Shown here one piece after another: positions 1 to 6,416 of a stretch of 12,449 nucleotides of DNA (its first letter is position 1; every line of letters begins with the position of its first letter). Position numbers and translations under genes: made by a program. The notes under the pieces were generated by a model. The model was not told where the DNA came from. It made no database searches and worked only from the letters and a program-made list of their open reading frames with translations. Source of the DNA: Planctomycetaceae bacterium (GTDB taxonomy: Bacteria > Planctomycetota > Planctomycetia > Pirellulales > Thermoguttaceae); contig JAITQJ010000139.1 in the NCBI GenBank assembly GCA_031288955.1, positions 1-12,449 of the forward strand, read 5' to 3'.

Positions 1-98
1 CGCAGTTTCGCCGCCCGGTAAAATGCCGTTTCACCGCCCGCAAAACAAGCACTCGCCAACAAACCGAACAACCCTAACACAAGGGAAAGGAGCAGCAT
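1..98 (-). CDS. DUF21/CNNM-domain transporter-like protein (HlyC/CorC family), N-terminal fragment
   Basis: Only the first 32 codons lie in the window; the gene continues past base 1. The ATG is read from the complement of bases 96-98. The peptide starts with a hydrophobic helix (MLLLSLVLGLFGLLASACF), then AGGETAFYRAAKLR. This matches the start of the CNNM/DUF21 membrane domain, where the first helix ends in a SGSETAL-sRlR-type motif. Such proteins usually continue into two CBS domains and a CorC/HlyC domain and are linked to divalent-cation (Mg or Co) handling at the inner membrane. The Shine-Dalgarno is weak. A promoter candidate lies 48-76 bp upstream, and a terminator-bearing structured leader lies further upstream (201-316). 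The gene is divergent from cbiM, so a shared theme of metal transport is possible. The family call rests on 32 residues only. Confidence 0.7.
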   Translation of the reverse strand, partial: MLLLSLVLGLFGLLASACFAGGETAFYRAAKL

Positions 99-145
99 TT
101 CTTAATTAGACTTGTTCCATAACCTATACTATCAATTCCCCGTTG

Positions 146-174
146 AATATAGCACAGACGAGTTTTGTCCGCAA
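146..174 (-). promoter_or_regulatory. Sigma70-type promoter candidate for the DUF21 gene
   Basis: On the minus strand, -35 TTGCGG (174-169) is followed after 17 bp by -10 TATATT (151-146). The -10 is preceded by TGC, giving an extended -10. The predicted start near base 140 leaves a leader of about 40 nt before the ATG at 98. Confidence 0.45.
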
Positions 175-200
175 GAGGAGTCTTCGCCTTCTGTTGCAAT

Positions 201-229
201 AAAAAAAACCGCTGAACTTACGTTAGCGG
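201..229 (-). terminator. Intrinsic terminator on the minus strand (possible attenuator)
   Basis: On the minus strand CCGCTAAC (229-222), a 4-nt loop and GTTCAGCGG (217-209, one bulged base) form a GC-rich hairpin. Eight uninterrupted T residues follow (208-201). On the plus strand the homopolymer precedes the stem, so only minus-strand termination is predicted. No complete minus-strand gene ends here. The terminator therefore either attenuates transcripts entering the DUF21 gene, ends a small RNA, or stops antisense transcription out of cbiM. Confidence 0.65.
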
Positions 230-268
230 CTCTGTACGGCAATCTGCACGCAATTCGTGTGAAACCTC

Positions 269-297
269 TTGACGGGCATCTTTATTTATGTTAGAAC
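269..297 (+). promoter_or_regulatory. Sigma70-type promoter candidate for cbiM
   Basis: -35 TTGACG (269-274), 17-bp spacer, -10 TAGAAC (292-297) with an upstream TG giving an extended -10 (TGTTAGAAC). The predicted start is near 304, leaving about 32 nt of leader containing the ribosome binding site AAGGAGA (324-330). Confidence 0.5.
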
Positions 298-335
298 TAC
301 AGCCGTACCGCTAATCATTACCGAAGGAGAACTCT

Positions 336-1223
336 ATGCACATACCTGATGCTATGCTACAAGGAACGGTCTGTCCCGTTACCGCCGCCGTTGCCGCTCT
401 CGGATTGTCCGCGACCGCCTACGCAGCCTGGAAGACCGCTAAAAAGCCCTCGGCACTGTCCTTTGCCGCCGTCAGTGCCTTGATTTTCGCTGCTCAAATG
501 CTGAACTTTCCCGTTCATTTCGGCACTTCAGGACACGTCCTCGGTGCCGCACTCGCCGTCGCCCTGCTCGGCACACCATTCGGCATACTATCTATGTCGC
601 TCGCCGTGTTAATGCAGTGTCTCGTCTTTGCCGACGGCGGTGTAAGCGTTCTCGGTGCCAATTTGCTCAATATGGCAATAATTGCCGCTCTGCCCGCCGT
701 CATCGTTCGGAAATTCATTCTGAAAGAGAACACCGCCGCTGCCGCAAAAGCAACAATGTACGGTGTCGCCGCCCTGGTCAGCGTGCTGCTCGCCTCGACC
801 GCTTGCAGCGTTGAACTCGCCGCCGCCGGTGTCGTGCCGTTGGGCAAAGTGCTGCCGTCAATGCTGTTCATTCATCTGCTCATCGGACTGTGTGAAGGCG
901 CGTTGACCGCCGCATTGTACCCGGTGTTTGCCGGACAGATTCAAACGGCAGATAACAAACGCTCCTGGCTCGTTCCGTTCGGGGCGGCAATCCTTGCAGC
1001 GTTCGTATTAAGTCCGTTTGCCTGTCAATCGCCGGACGGTTTGGAATACGTTGCCGGTATGCTCGGCTTCGGACATTTGTCGTCCGCCTTTTTCGCCGCA
1101 CCGTTTGCGGACTATTCCGTGCCGCTCTTGTCGGCAGGAATGTTCTCGACGGCAGCAGCGGGACTCATCGGCGTTGCACTGATGTTTGCTTCCGGCTACG
1201 GCTTGCGCCGGTTGTTTCGATAA
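336..1223 (+). CDS. cbiM: Cobalt/nickel ECF transporter substrate-specific component CbiM with fused C-terminal PDGLE domain
   Basis: Integral membrane S-component that binds Co2+ or Ni2+ for uptake, usually feeding cobalamin or metalloenzyme synthesis. The start is fixed by MHIPD at residues 1-5: in this family the N-terminal amine and His2 are metal ligands, so Met1 cannot be shifted. Further family motifs are FAAQMLNFPV (51-60) and GTSGHVLG (63-70), whose His67 matches the third ligand of NikM-type proteins. FADGGVSVLGANLLNM follows. Several hydrophobic segments cover residues 10-220. The end carries SPDGLE (232-237) and one more hydrophobic helix, the CbiN/NikN-type PDGLE domain, so this is a CbiM-N or NikMN-like fusion of 295 aa. 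AAGGAGA precedes the ATG by 5 nt. No CbiQ or CbiO gene follows; a hairpin terminator and infB do. Cobalt versus nickel cannot be decided from sequence. Confidence 0.92.
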   Translation: MHIPDAMLQGTVCPVTAAVAALGLSATAYAAWKTAKKPSALSFAAVSALIFAAQMLNFPVHFGTSGHVLGAALAVALLGTPFGILSMSLAVLMQCLVFADGGVSVLGANLLNMAIIAALPAVIVRKFILKENTAAAAKATMYGVAALVSVLLASTACSVELAAAGVVPLGKVLPSMLFIHLLIGLCEGALTAALYPVFAGQIQTADNKRSWLVPFGAAILAAFVLSPFACQSPDGLEYVAGMLGFGHLSSAFFAAPFADYSVPLLSAGMFSTAAAGLIGVALMFASGYGLRRLFR

Positions 1224-1230
1224 TTAATAA

Positions 1231-1277
1231 GGGGCAAAGCGGCGGAGCGATAACCTCCGCCTCTTTATACTGCCCCG
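1231..1277 (+). terminator. Hairpin terminator after cbiM
   Basis: GGCGGAG (1241-1247), a 7-nt loop and CTCCGCC (1255-1261) form a strong stem followed by TCTTT. An outer pair GGGGCA (1231-1236) and TGCCCC (1271-1276) can extend the structure. It starts 7 bp after the cbiM stop. The T-run is short, so termination strength is uncertain. Confidence 0.55.
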
Positions 1278-1300
1278 CTCCTTTAATTTTGCCGGTTATA

Positions 1301-1309
1301 TGGTACAAT
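1301..1309 (+). promoter_or_regulatory. Extended -10 promoter candidate for infB
   Basis: TGGTACAAT carries a TG dinucleotide one base ahead of the -10 TACAAT (1304-1309). The -35 region is poor (CTTTAA at 1281-1286 with 17-bp spacing), so the extended -10 would have to compensate. The identical nonamer is found on the minus strand upstream of the nucleoside hydrolase. Predicted leader length to the infB start is about 75 nt. Confidence 0.45.
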
Positions 1310-1392
1310 ACTCTATTCGGGCTTTTGCGTTATGAACAAAATGTCTGAAATTTCCGGTGTTATTACGTTCGTTGTCTGTCTAGGGGGTCAGT

Positions 1393-4300
1393 TTGTCCAT
1401 CCGAATCTACGCATTAGCGAAACAATTACATATCGACAGCAAAGTCGTACTCGATGCTATCAAGTCCGCCGGTATCGAAGGGAAGGGACCGTTGTCCAGC
1501 CTTTCACCGGAAGAGGCTCGTATTGTTGGGGAAAAAATAAAGCCCCAGAAACCCGTTAAAACCGGCAATAAAGCCGATGCGGAGTCAAAAAACTTCGCCC
1601 GTCCGCCAGTAGCGGCAGATGTAAAAGTCCGCAATCTTGATGCCAAAGTACGGACACCTGCCGCTCCAGAGCCTGTTGATGTAAAGCAGCCTGCCGAACC
1701 GGTCAGCGCAAAGGACAAATCGGCGGCAGTCGTTGACGACACAGCGAAGAAGAAATTGCCGAAGCCGGAGCAGAAAGCCGAAAAACCGGCAGCCGCTTCA
1801 AAAAAAGGGGGAGGGGCTGCAACCTCTGTTGATAAGCCGGAAGAGCCGAAGTTCGTCAAAACAGACCCAAAAAAAGTGGTTGGTCCCGTTAAAGTTCTAA
1901 CTCCGCCGAAAAAGGATAAGTCGGCAGCAGATACTTCTCAACCGGAAGTTGCTGTGGAAAAACCCGACCCGGTACAAAAATACGCCTTACCGCCGGCACT
2001 TGGAAAGATGGAGTTGCCTGCCGGAACGAAAGGCGGTTGGGCGGGGAAACGGGAACAGGCAAAGAAAAAGAAAGACGAACCGAAACGCAAAGAACATTCG
2101 CCGGCATCCGCCAAAGGGAACAAAGACGAACCGAGACGGCGTGACCGCGACGAACACCGTTCGTCTCAACCAAAGCAACCAAAGCGTCCGCAGCAGCCGA
2201 TAACAACCGGTTATTCGCAGCAAGGCTATGCCGCTGATGTCCGAAAGCAGGACCACGTCGGTCCGATGCGGCAAATTGCAGACCGGGTGAATAACCGCGG
2301 GGGCGGCGAACCGGAAAGCGAACGGCAGCGTCCGGCACCGGGCGGCATCCTGCTTGCTTCTGTGCCGCAGCATACACAACTTCGGCAGCGAAAATCAACT
2401 GAACCGGCACCGATGAAGCCGGACGAAAAATTGCCCGCCAAACTCTTGAAGAGCAGTAATGCGGCGGAACTTGTCAAAGCGCATATCCGCACTCACGCTG
2501 AAAAGCAGAAGAAAAAGGAAATTGAACGTAAAAGTCTTGAAGGAAAAGGAAAAGTCAGAGGCGATAAGCGTAGAGTCAACAATGAAACGGATGTCAATGC
2601 GGTTTTTGAAGCCAACAAGAGAAAACGTCTGAAAGCCAACCGCCGGTCATCGCGGAGCGACGATTATGACGGGGTCGTTTCGCCTCGTTCATTGCAGCGA
2701 AAACGCAGCCGCGGCAAGTCGCTCGTCAATACTGCCGCCCCTCGAAAGTCAGATATTGTGATTCAATTACCGTGCAGCATAAAGCAATTTGCCGAAATAA
2801 CAGGACTTTCCGTATCCGCCGTGCTGCGAAAAATGCTCGAAATGGGAGTGATGTCGAACATTAACGCAATGCTTGACAGAGAGTCTGCCGAGTTGCTTAT
2901 GACCGCCTTCGATTTGCAGGCGGCACTGCGCGATGAAGTTACACTTGAAGGGCAACTCGTTGCGGCAGCGGAAGACGACCCCGACCCGCCGGAACTGCTC
3001 AAACCCCGACCGCCGGTTGTTACGGTTCTCGGACACGTTGACCACGGAAAAACAACGCTGCTCGATAACATTCTGCACCTGAACGTGGTGAGCGGCGAAA
3101 AGGGCGGTATCACGCAGCATATTCGGGCATACCGCGTCAAGACGGAAAACGGACAGGATATTACGTTCGTTGATACTCCCGGTCACGAAGCCTTTACCGA
3201 AATGCGGGCAAGAGGCGCAAATTGTACAGATATTGTTATCCTCGTTGTCGCTGCCGATGACGGCGTGATGCCGCAGACCGAAGAGGCAATTTCGCACGCC
3301 AAAGCCGCCGGTGTACCGATTGTCGTGGCACTCAATAAAATGGACTTGCCCGGCATAAACGAAGACAAGATTATTCAGGAACTGGCGCAGCACGAGTTAA
3401 TGCCGAGCGAATGGGGCGGCGATACCGAAGTGATTCGGTGCAGTGCGCTAACCGGTATGGGAGTCGGCAAGTTGCTTGAAACCGTGCAACTGATTGCCGA
3501 AATGAACGAATTGAAAGCGAACCCCGACCGCAAGGCAGCCGGTATGGCGCTTGAAGCCGAACTGCAAGCCGGTCAGGGAGTCGTTGCGAAAGTATTGGTG
3601 CAAAACGGGACGCTGCGTTCCGGCGATGTGGTGCTTTGCGGAACAGCATACGGACGTGTCCGGGCAATGTACGATACGCTGGACACAAACAAGATTATTG
3701 AATTTGCAACGCCGAGTACGCCGGTTAATCTGGTCGGTCTCGATGCGGCTCCGCAAGCCGGAAGCAGGTTTATTGTTCTCGACGATATTTCCGATGCCCG
3801 CCGTATTGCCGAACAGCGGCACAAGGACGAACACAACACTGAATTGGCTGATAGCCATTCACACGTGACGCTGGAAAATCTGTTCCAGCGGATTATTCAG
3901 ACGAATACGGTACAGACGTTAAACGTTATTATCCGTGCGGATGTCCGCGGGTCGATTGAGGCGATTCGTAAGGAACTCGGCAAACTGGAGCATCCTGAAG
4001 TCAAAATCAAAATACTTCAGGCAACGGTCGGCGGAATTACGGAGGGCGATATTCAACTAGCGGCGGCTTCGGATGCAATCGTTGTCGGCTTTAATGTCGT
4101 GCCGGACGAAAATGCCCGTGTATTGGCGGATAAGAAAAAGGTTCAAATACGGCGGTACGACATTATTTATAATCTGACAGACGACATTAAGAAGGCGTTA
4201 GAAGGAATGTTGAAGCCGATAGAGCAGGTAAAGGAACTTGGTCGGGTATTGGTTCAGCAGACGTTTGTTATCAGCCGCATTGGTACGATAGCGGGCTGCC

Positions 4301-4524
4301 GTGTTACATCGGGAACGATAGAACGGGACAGCCGGATGCGTGTTATCCGCGACAACCGGATTATCGGCGAGTATCCGCTGGATTCGCTGAAGCGTGAGAA
4401 GGACGATGTCAAGGAAATCCGCGAAGGTTACGAATGTGGTATCAAGTTGAAGGGTTTTAACGACATCAAAGAGGGCGATATTTTTGAAGCCTTCAAAATC
4501 GAAGAAATCGCCCGAACGTTTTAG
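1393..4524 (+). CDS. infB: Translation initiation factor IF-2
   Basis: GTPase that brings initiator fMet-tRNA to the 30S subunit and promotes 50S joining, 1043 aa. The start is TTG: an in-frame TAG at 1381-1383 leaves it as the only usable start near the N-terminal domain, and GGGGG (1383-1387) sits 5 nt upstream. Residues 1-50 form a first IF2_N-type domain. About 50-440 is a Lys/Pro/Ala/Glu-rich, probably disordered linker. A second IF2_N domain starts near 457. The G domain has G1 GHVDHGKTT (547-555), G2 GGIT (571-574), G3 DTPGH (594-598), G4 NKMD (648-651) and G5 SAL (684-686). It is followed by the beta-barrel domain II, domain III with ADVRGSIEAI and ITEGDIQLA motifs, and a C-terminal barrel ending GFNDIKEGDIFEAF. 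All key residues are intact. The usual neighbours nusA and rbfA are absent here. Confidence 0.97.
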   Translation: MSIRIYALAKQLHIDSKVVLDAIKSAGIEGKGPLSSLSPEEARIVGEKIKPQKPVKTGNKADAESKNFARPPVAADVKVRNLDAKVRTPAAPEPVDVKQPAEPVSAKDKSAAVVDDTAKKKLPKPEQKAEKPAAASKKGGGAATSVDKPEEPKFVKTDPKKVVGPVKVLTPPKKDKSAADTSQPEVAVEKPDPVQKYALPPALGKMELPAGTKGGWAGKREQAKKKKDEPKRKEHSPASAKGNKDEPRRRDRDEHRSSQPKQPKRPQQPITTGYSQQGYAADVRKQDHVGPMRQIADRVNNRGGGEPESERQRPAPGGILLASVPQHTQLRQRKSTEPAPMKPDEKLPAKLLKSSNAAELVKAHIRTHAEKQKKKEIERKSLEGKGKVRGDKRRVNNETDVNAVFEANKRKRLKANRRSSRSDDYDGVVSPRSLQRKRSRGKSLVNTAAPRKSDIVIQLPCSIKQFAEITGLSVSAVLRKMLEMGVMSNINAMLDRESAELLMTAFDLQAALRDEVTLEGQLVAAAEDDPDPPELLKPRPPVVTVLGHVDHGKTTLLDNILHLNVVSGEKGGITQHIRAYRVKTENGQDITFVDTPGHEAFTEMRARGANCTDIVILVVAADDGVMPQTEEAISHAKAAGVPIVVALNKMDLPGINEDKIIQELAQHELMPSEWGGDTEVIRCSALTGMGVGKLLETVQLIAEMNELKANPDRKAAGMALEAELQAGQGVVAKVLVQNGTLRSGDVVLCGTAYGRVRAMYDTLDTNKIIEFATPSTPVNLVGLDAAPQAGSRFIVLDDISDARRIAEQRHKDEHNTELADSHSHVTLENLFQRIIQTNTVQTLNVIIRADVRGSIEAIRKELGKLEHPEVKIKILQATVGGITEGDIQLAAASDAIVVGFNVVPDENARVLADKKKVQIRRYDIIYNLTDDIKKALEGMLKPIEQVKELGRVLVQQTFVISRIGTIAGCRVTSGTIERDSRMRVIRDNRIIGEYPLDSLKREKDDVKEIREGYECGIKLKGFNDIKEGDIFEAFKIEEIARTF

Positions 4525-4892
4525 CCGTCCGAACCGCTGAAAATCGATGTGTTGATTATCAAAAAGCGTTCCAACGTTGTCATCAAAAAGAACATCGGGC
4601 AGGATTTTCAAACAGTGCAACGTTGTTGAATACAAAAAGTCCTGATGACCGGTTTACAATTTGGGACTACCATAAAACGCAGTGTTATTCACGGTTGTAT
4701 GCGTCGCAGCATAAAATCAGCGTTGACGGGATGTTACGTACCCGGTTTCAGACCGTTCCTAATACGGTTCAGGAAAGCATTAAGTCATATACCGACTTAA
4801 TCGTTTTGGATTCCCTGTTAGAAGCGGCGGTTACCTGCGAAAGCATTTCTTGCGGACGAAACTTGTCTGTGCTATACGCAACTGCAAAATGA
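4525..4892 (+). pseudogene. Frameshifted, truncated relic of a PD-(D/E)xK nuclease-like (Rpn/transposase-like) protein
   Basis: Directly after the infB stop, three reading frames carry consecutive pieces of one protein. The frame of 4525 gives PSEPLKIDVLIIKK...KNIGQ. The frame of 4604 gives IFKQCNVVEYK. The frame of 4638 gives SPDDRFTIWDYHK and stays open to TGA at 4890-4892. Removing one G near 4602-4603 and one A from the run 4634-4638 joins them. The joined pieces carry the D...E-x-K arrangement (IDVLII, then VVEYKS) of PD-(D/E)xK folds. They resemble, from memory, a widespread protein family with EYKSPDD motifs found in many gut bacteria. No start codon or N-terminal part is present, and the C-terminal part appears shortened. 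The stretch ends just before a terminator. Not functional as it stands; the family name is an inference. Confidence 0.6.
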
Positions 4893-4918
4893 AAATTCAG
4901 TTACCGAACAAGTCTATT

Positions 4919-4950
4919 GGGGGATGCAGCGTTATTGCCCCCTTTTCTCT
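4919..4950 (+). terminator. Intrinsic terminator closing the infB-relic transcript
   Basis: GGGGG (4919-4923) and CCCCC (4938-4942) enclose a 14-nt loop and are followed by TTTTCTCT on the plus strand. The stem overlaps the stop codon and last codons of the convergent minus-strand gene (stop at 4934-4932). On the minus strand no T-run follows, so it acts mainly for plus-strand transcripts. Confidence 0.55.
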
Positions 4951-6239
4951 TTCTGCTCTCGCTCTTCCTGTTTTAGCACTTCCTTGTCGATGCCCGCCAT
5001 CAGAGCGGCAAGATTCGTATCATTGGGCAACCTCACATCCGCAAACTGAAACACCGTCCGGGCATCACTGAAGCGGCGTTTCATCGCCAAACCGTATATC
5101 CAATGATAGAACACGTGCAACTGATTCGTCTTGAAATTCTTGTATGACGGGTCAAGTGTCAATCCCTGGTCTAATAAAATCGCTGCGATGTCAAAACGTT
5201 CTTCGCCCTTCACTGATGTCAATTCCAGAGACCAGTTGTTGATTGCCGCCATCAAATTGCCCCAAGCCGTTTGATTCTCCGGATCAAGATACATTGCCTT
5301 CACGTTCGCCGCCGCGGCTTCCGCAAATTGTTTTTGTGCGTGTTTGTCCACGCCGATATTGTAGTAAATCGTCGCCGTCAACTGTACCGGACTAATTTCA
5401 CGCAAACCTCTCGCTAAATCCTCCAGATTTTCTATCGGCTTGAGCGGCGCAGCCTCCTCCGTGTTGCCAGCGGCGTTATTGCCCGTCTGCGGATTGACCG
5501 GTGCCGCTTGCGGTCCCGCCCGAAGCATCGTGGCGTTGAACCGCTCGGCATTGCTCTTTAACGCAAACCACGTCGGACAAGTCGTCTCCAAGTCCATCGC
5601 ATTGCCGCCGAACTTCACTCGGCTCAAAGCGTGACCGGGCATTTCCAAAGCATACACGTCCAAGCCTGCTTTTTCCGCAAGGCAATTAAAAAGGACGGTA
5701 GCACTGACACAGTTAAAATGTCCCGTCGCCATCACTTTGCCGACTTCCGTACAATCAATGCTGTAGTCTTTCGTCAGGATTTCGCGGTGCATCGCTTCAA
5801 AAAGTTCTTTCGTCAGCACTTGCGGAGTCAGCGTGTTGTTGATTTGCAGTTTTGCTTTGATTTCGGCAACGAGCCGGTTCAGCCGGTCTTCGTATTTTTT
5901 AATCAATTCGGGGTCTCTGATGCCTTCGACAATCAGAGCGGCGCGGAACAGGTCGAAGTGATTCCAGCGTCCGTCGGCAGCATCAAGCAGCAGAGCGCGT
6001 TCAACGGGGTCAACGTTCCGAATGATAACGGAATACTGTTTTGTTACCGCCGTTTTGCAGCGGAGCGGAACGATGTAACTGTCGGGAGTGAGACTTTGTT
6101 CCGAAGCCGGTTGAATACCGGAGAACGTAATAACATCCTGACGAACGGGGTCGCGGTCGGCGGCGATTGCGGAATTGAAGAGCAGAATTCCGGCAAAAAT
6201 AATCAGGAACCGGTAACGTAAACGGACTGCCGTATTCAT
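4932..6239 (-). CDS. Secreted transglutaminase-like/TPR repeat protein, function unknown
   Basis: A 435-aa protein starting at the ATG at 6239-6237, preceded by AAGGAGG with 8-nt spacing. A start 14 codons further upstream (6281) lacks such a site. Residues 1-26 look like a signal peptide (basic MNTAVRLRYR, hydrophobic core, AIA cleavage region), so export is predicted. Residues 140-225 resemble the transglutaminase-like (SirB1-type) core: FNCVSATVLF with Cys177, MPGHALSRV with His203 and AMDLETT with Asp216 would form the Cys-His-Asp triad. A Pro/Asn/Ala-rich linker (243-265) leads to TPR-like helices at about 288-325, 345-370 and 375-410. The C-terminus is charged (EEREQKEKRGQ). It lies downstream of argG but behind that gene's terminator and has its own promoter candidate. 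The fold assignment is from motifs; substrate and role are unknown. Confidence 0.75.
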   Translation of the reverse strand: MNTAVRLRYRFLIIFAGILLFNSAIAADRDPVRQDVITFSGIQPASEQSLTPDSYIVPLRCKTAVTKQYSVIIRNVDPVERALLLDAADGRWNHFDLFRAALIVEGIRDPELIKKYEDRLNRLVAEIKAKLQINNTLTPQVLTKELFEAMHREILTKDYSIDCTEVGKVMATGHFNCVSATVLFNCLAEKAGLDVYALEMPGHALSRVKFGGNAMDLETTCPTWFALKSNAERFNATMLRAGPQAAPVNPQTGNNAAGNTEEAAPLKPIENLEDLARGLREISPVQLTATIYYNIGVDKHAQKQFAEAAAANVKAMYLDPENQTAWGNLMAAINNWSLELTSVKGEERFDIAAILLDQGLTLDPSYKNFKTNQLHVFYHWIYGLAMKRRFSDARTVFQFADVRLPNDTNLAALMAGIDKEVLKQEEREQKEKRGQ

Positions 6240-6295
6240 AGCAAATGCCTCCTTGCGGTCAACGAAAATGCACAGCATCATTTGTAAGGTACCCT

Positions 6296-6324
6296 ATTTT
6301 ATCAGGTACAGCAAAAAAAGTAAA
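6296..6324 (-). promoter_or_regulatory. Promoter candidate for the transglutaminase-like/TPR gene
   Basis: On the minus strand -35 TTTACT (6324-6319), a 17-bp spacer and -10 TAAAAT (6301-6296), with TGA just ahead giving an extended -10. The -35 overlaps the end of the argG terminator stem. GTACC (6289-6293) and GGTAC (6305-6309) flank the -10 as a short inverted repeat. The expected leader is about 50 nt. Confidence 0.45.
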
Positions 6325-6345
6325 GAGGACTATTTCCTCCCACTT
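6313..6345 (-). terminator. Intrinsic terminator of argG
   Basis: On the minus strand AAGTGGGAGGA (6345-6335) and TCCTCTTTACTT (6329-6318) pair over 11 positions with one bulged T and a 5-nt loop. A run of T residues follows (to 6313). It lies about 70 bp past the argG stop and separates argG from the next minus-strand gene. Confidence 0.7.
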
Positions 6346-6416
6346 GATACTGCTTTTTTAGCCCGATGTTTGACAAAATCCCGCAGAATGTATCCAAAAA
6401 TACAAATTCAGTGCCG

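Larger units (their letters stand above)
201..316 (-). promoter_or_regulatory. Candidate structured leader RNA with mutually exclusive stems (riboswitch/attenuator-like)
   Basis: On the minus strand a 5' arm TTAGCGGTACGG (314-303) can pair with the 3' arm CCGTAC plus CCGCTAA (239-223), interrupted by AGAG. This would close a domain of about 90 nt. The same CCGCTAA is also the 5' arm of the terminator hairpin at 229-209. Closing the long stem and forming the terminator are thus mutually exclusive, as in ON-type transcriptional riboswitches. No known aptamer consensus was recognised. A promoter above base 316 was not convincingly found. The downstream minus-strand gene would be the DUF21 protein. 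Confidence 0.35.

Noticed and set aside
112..294. Open reading frame of 60 codons on the plus strand between the DUF21 gene and cbiM
   Set aside because: TTG start without a ribosome binding site, no recognisable domain, and it runs through the terminator hairpin and the cbiM promoter.
1332..1559. Plus-strand ATG frame overlapping the infB start, possible leader peptide
   Set aside because: No ribosome binding site, runs 170 bp into infB in another frame, and the peptide has no family-like features.
5631..6221. 196-codon plus-strand frame opposite the transglutaminase-like/TPR gene
   Set aside because: Antisense shadow: the minus-strand frame has a signal peptide, strong ribosome binding site and recognisable motifs.
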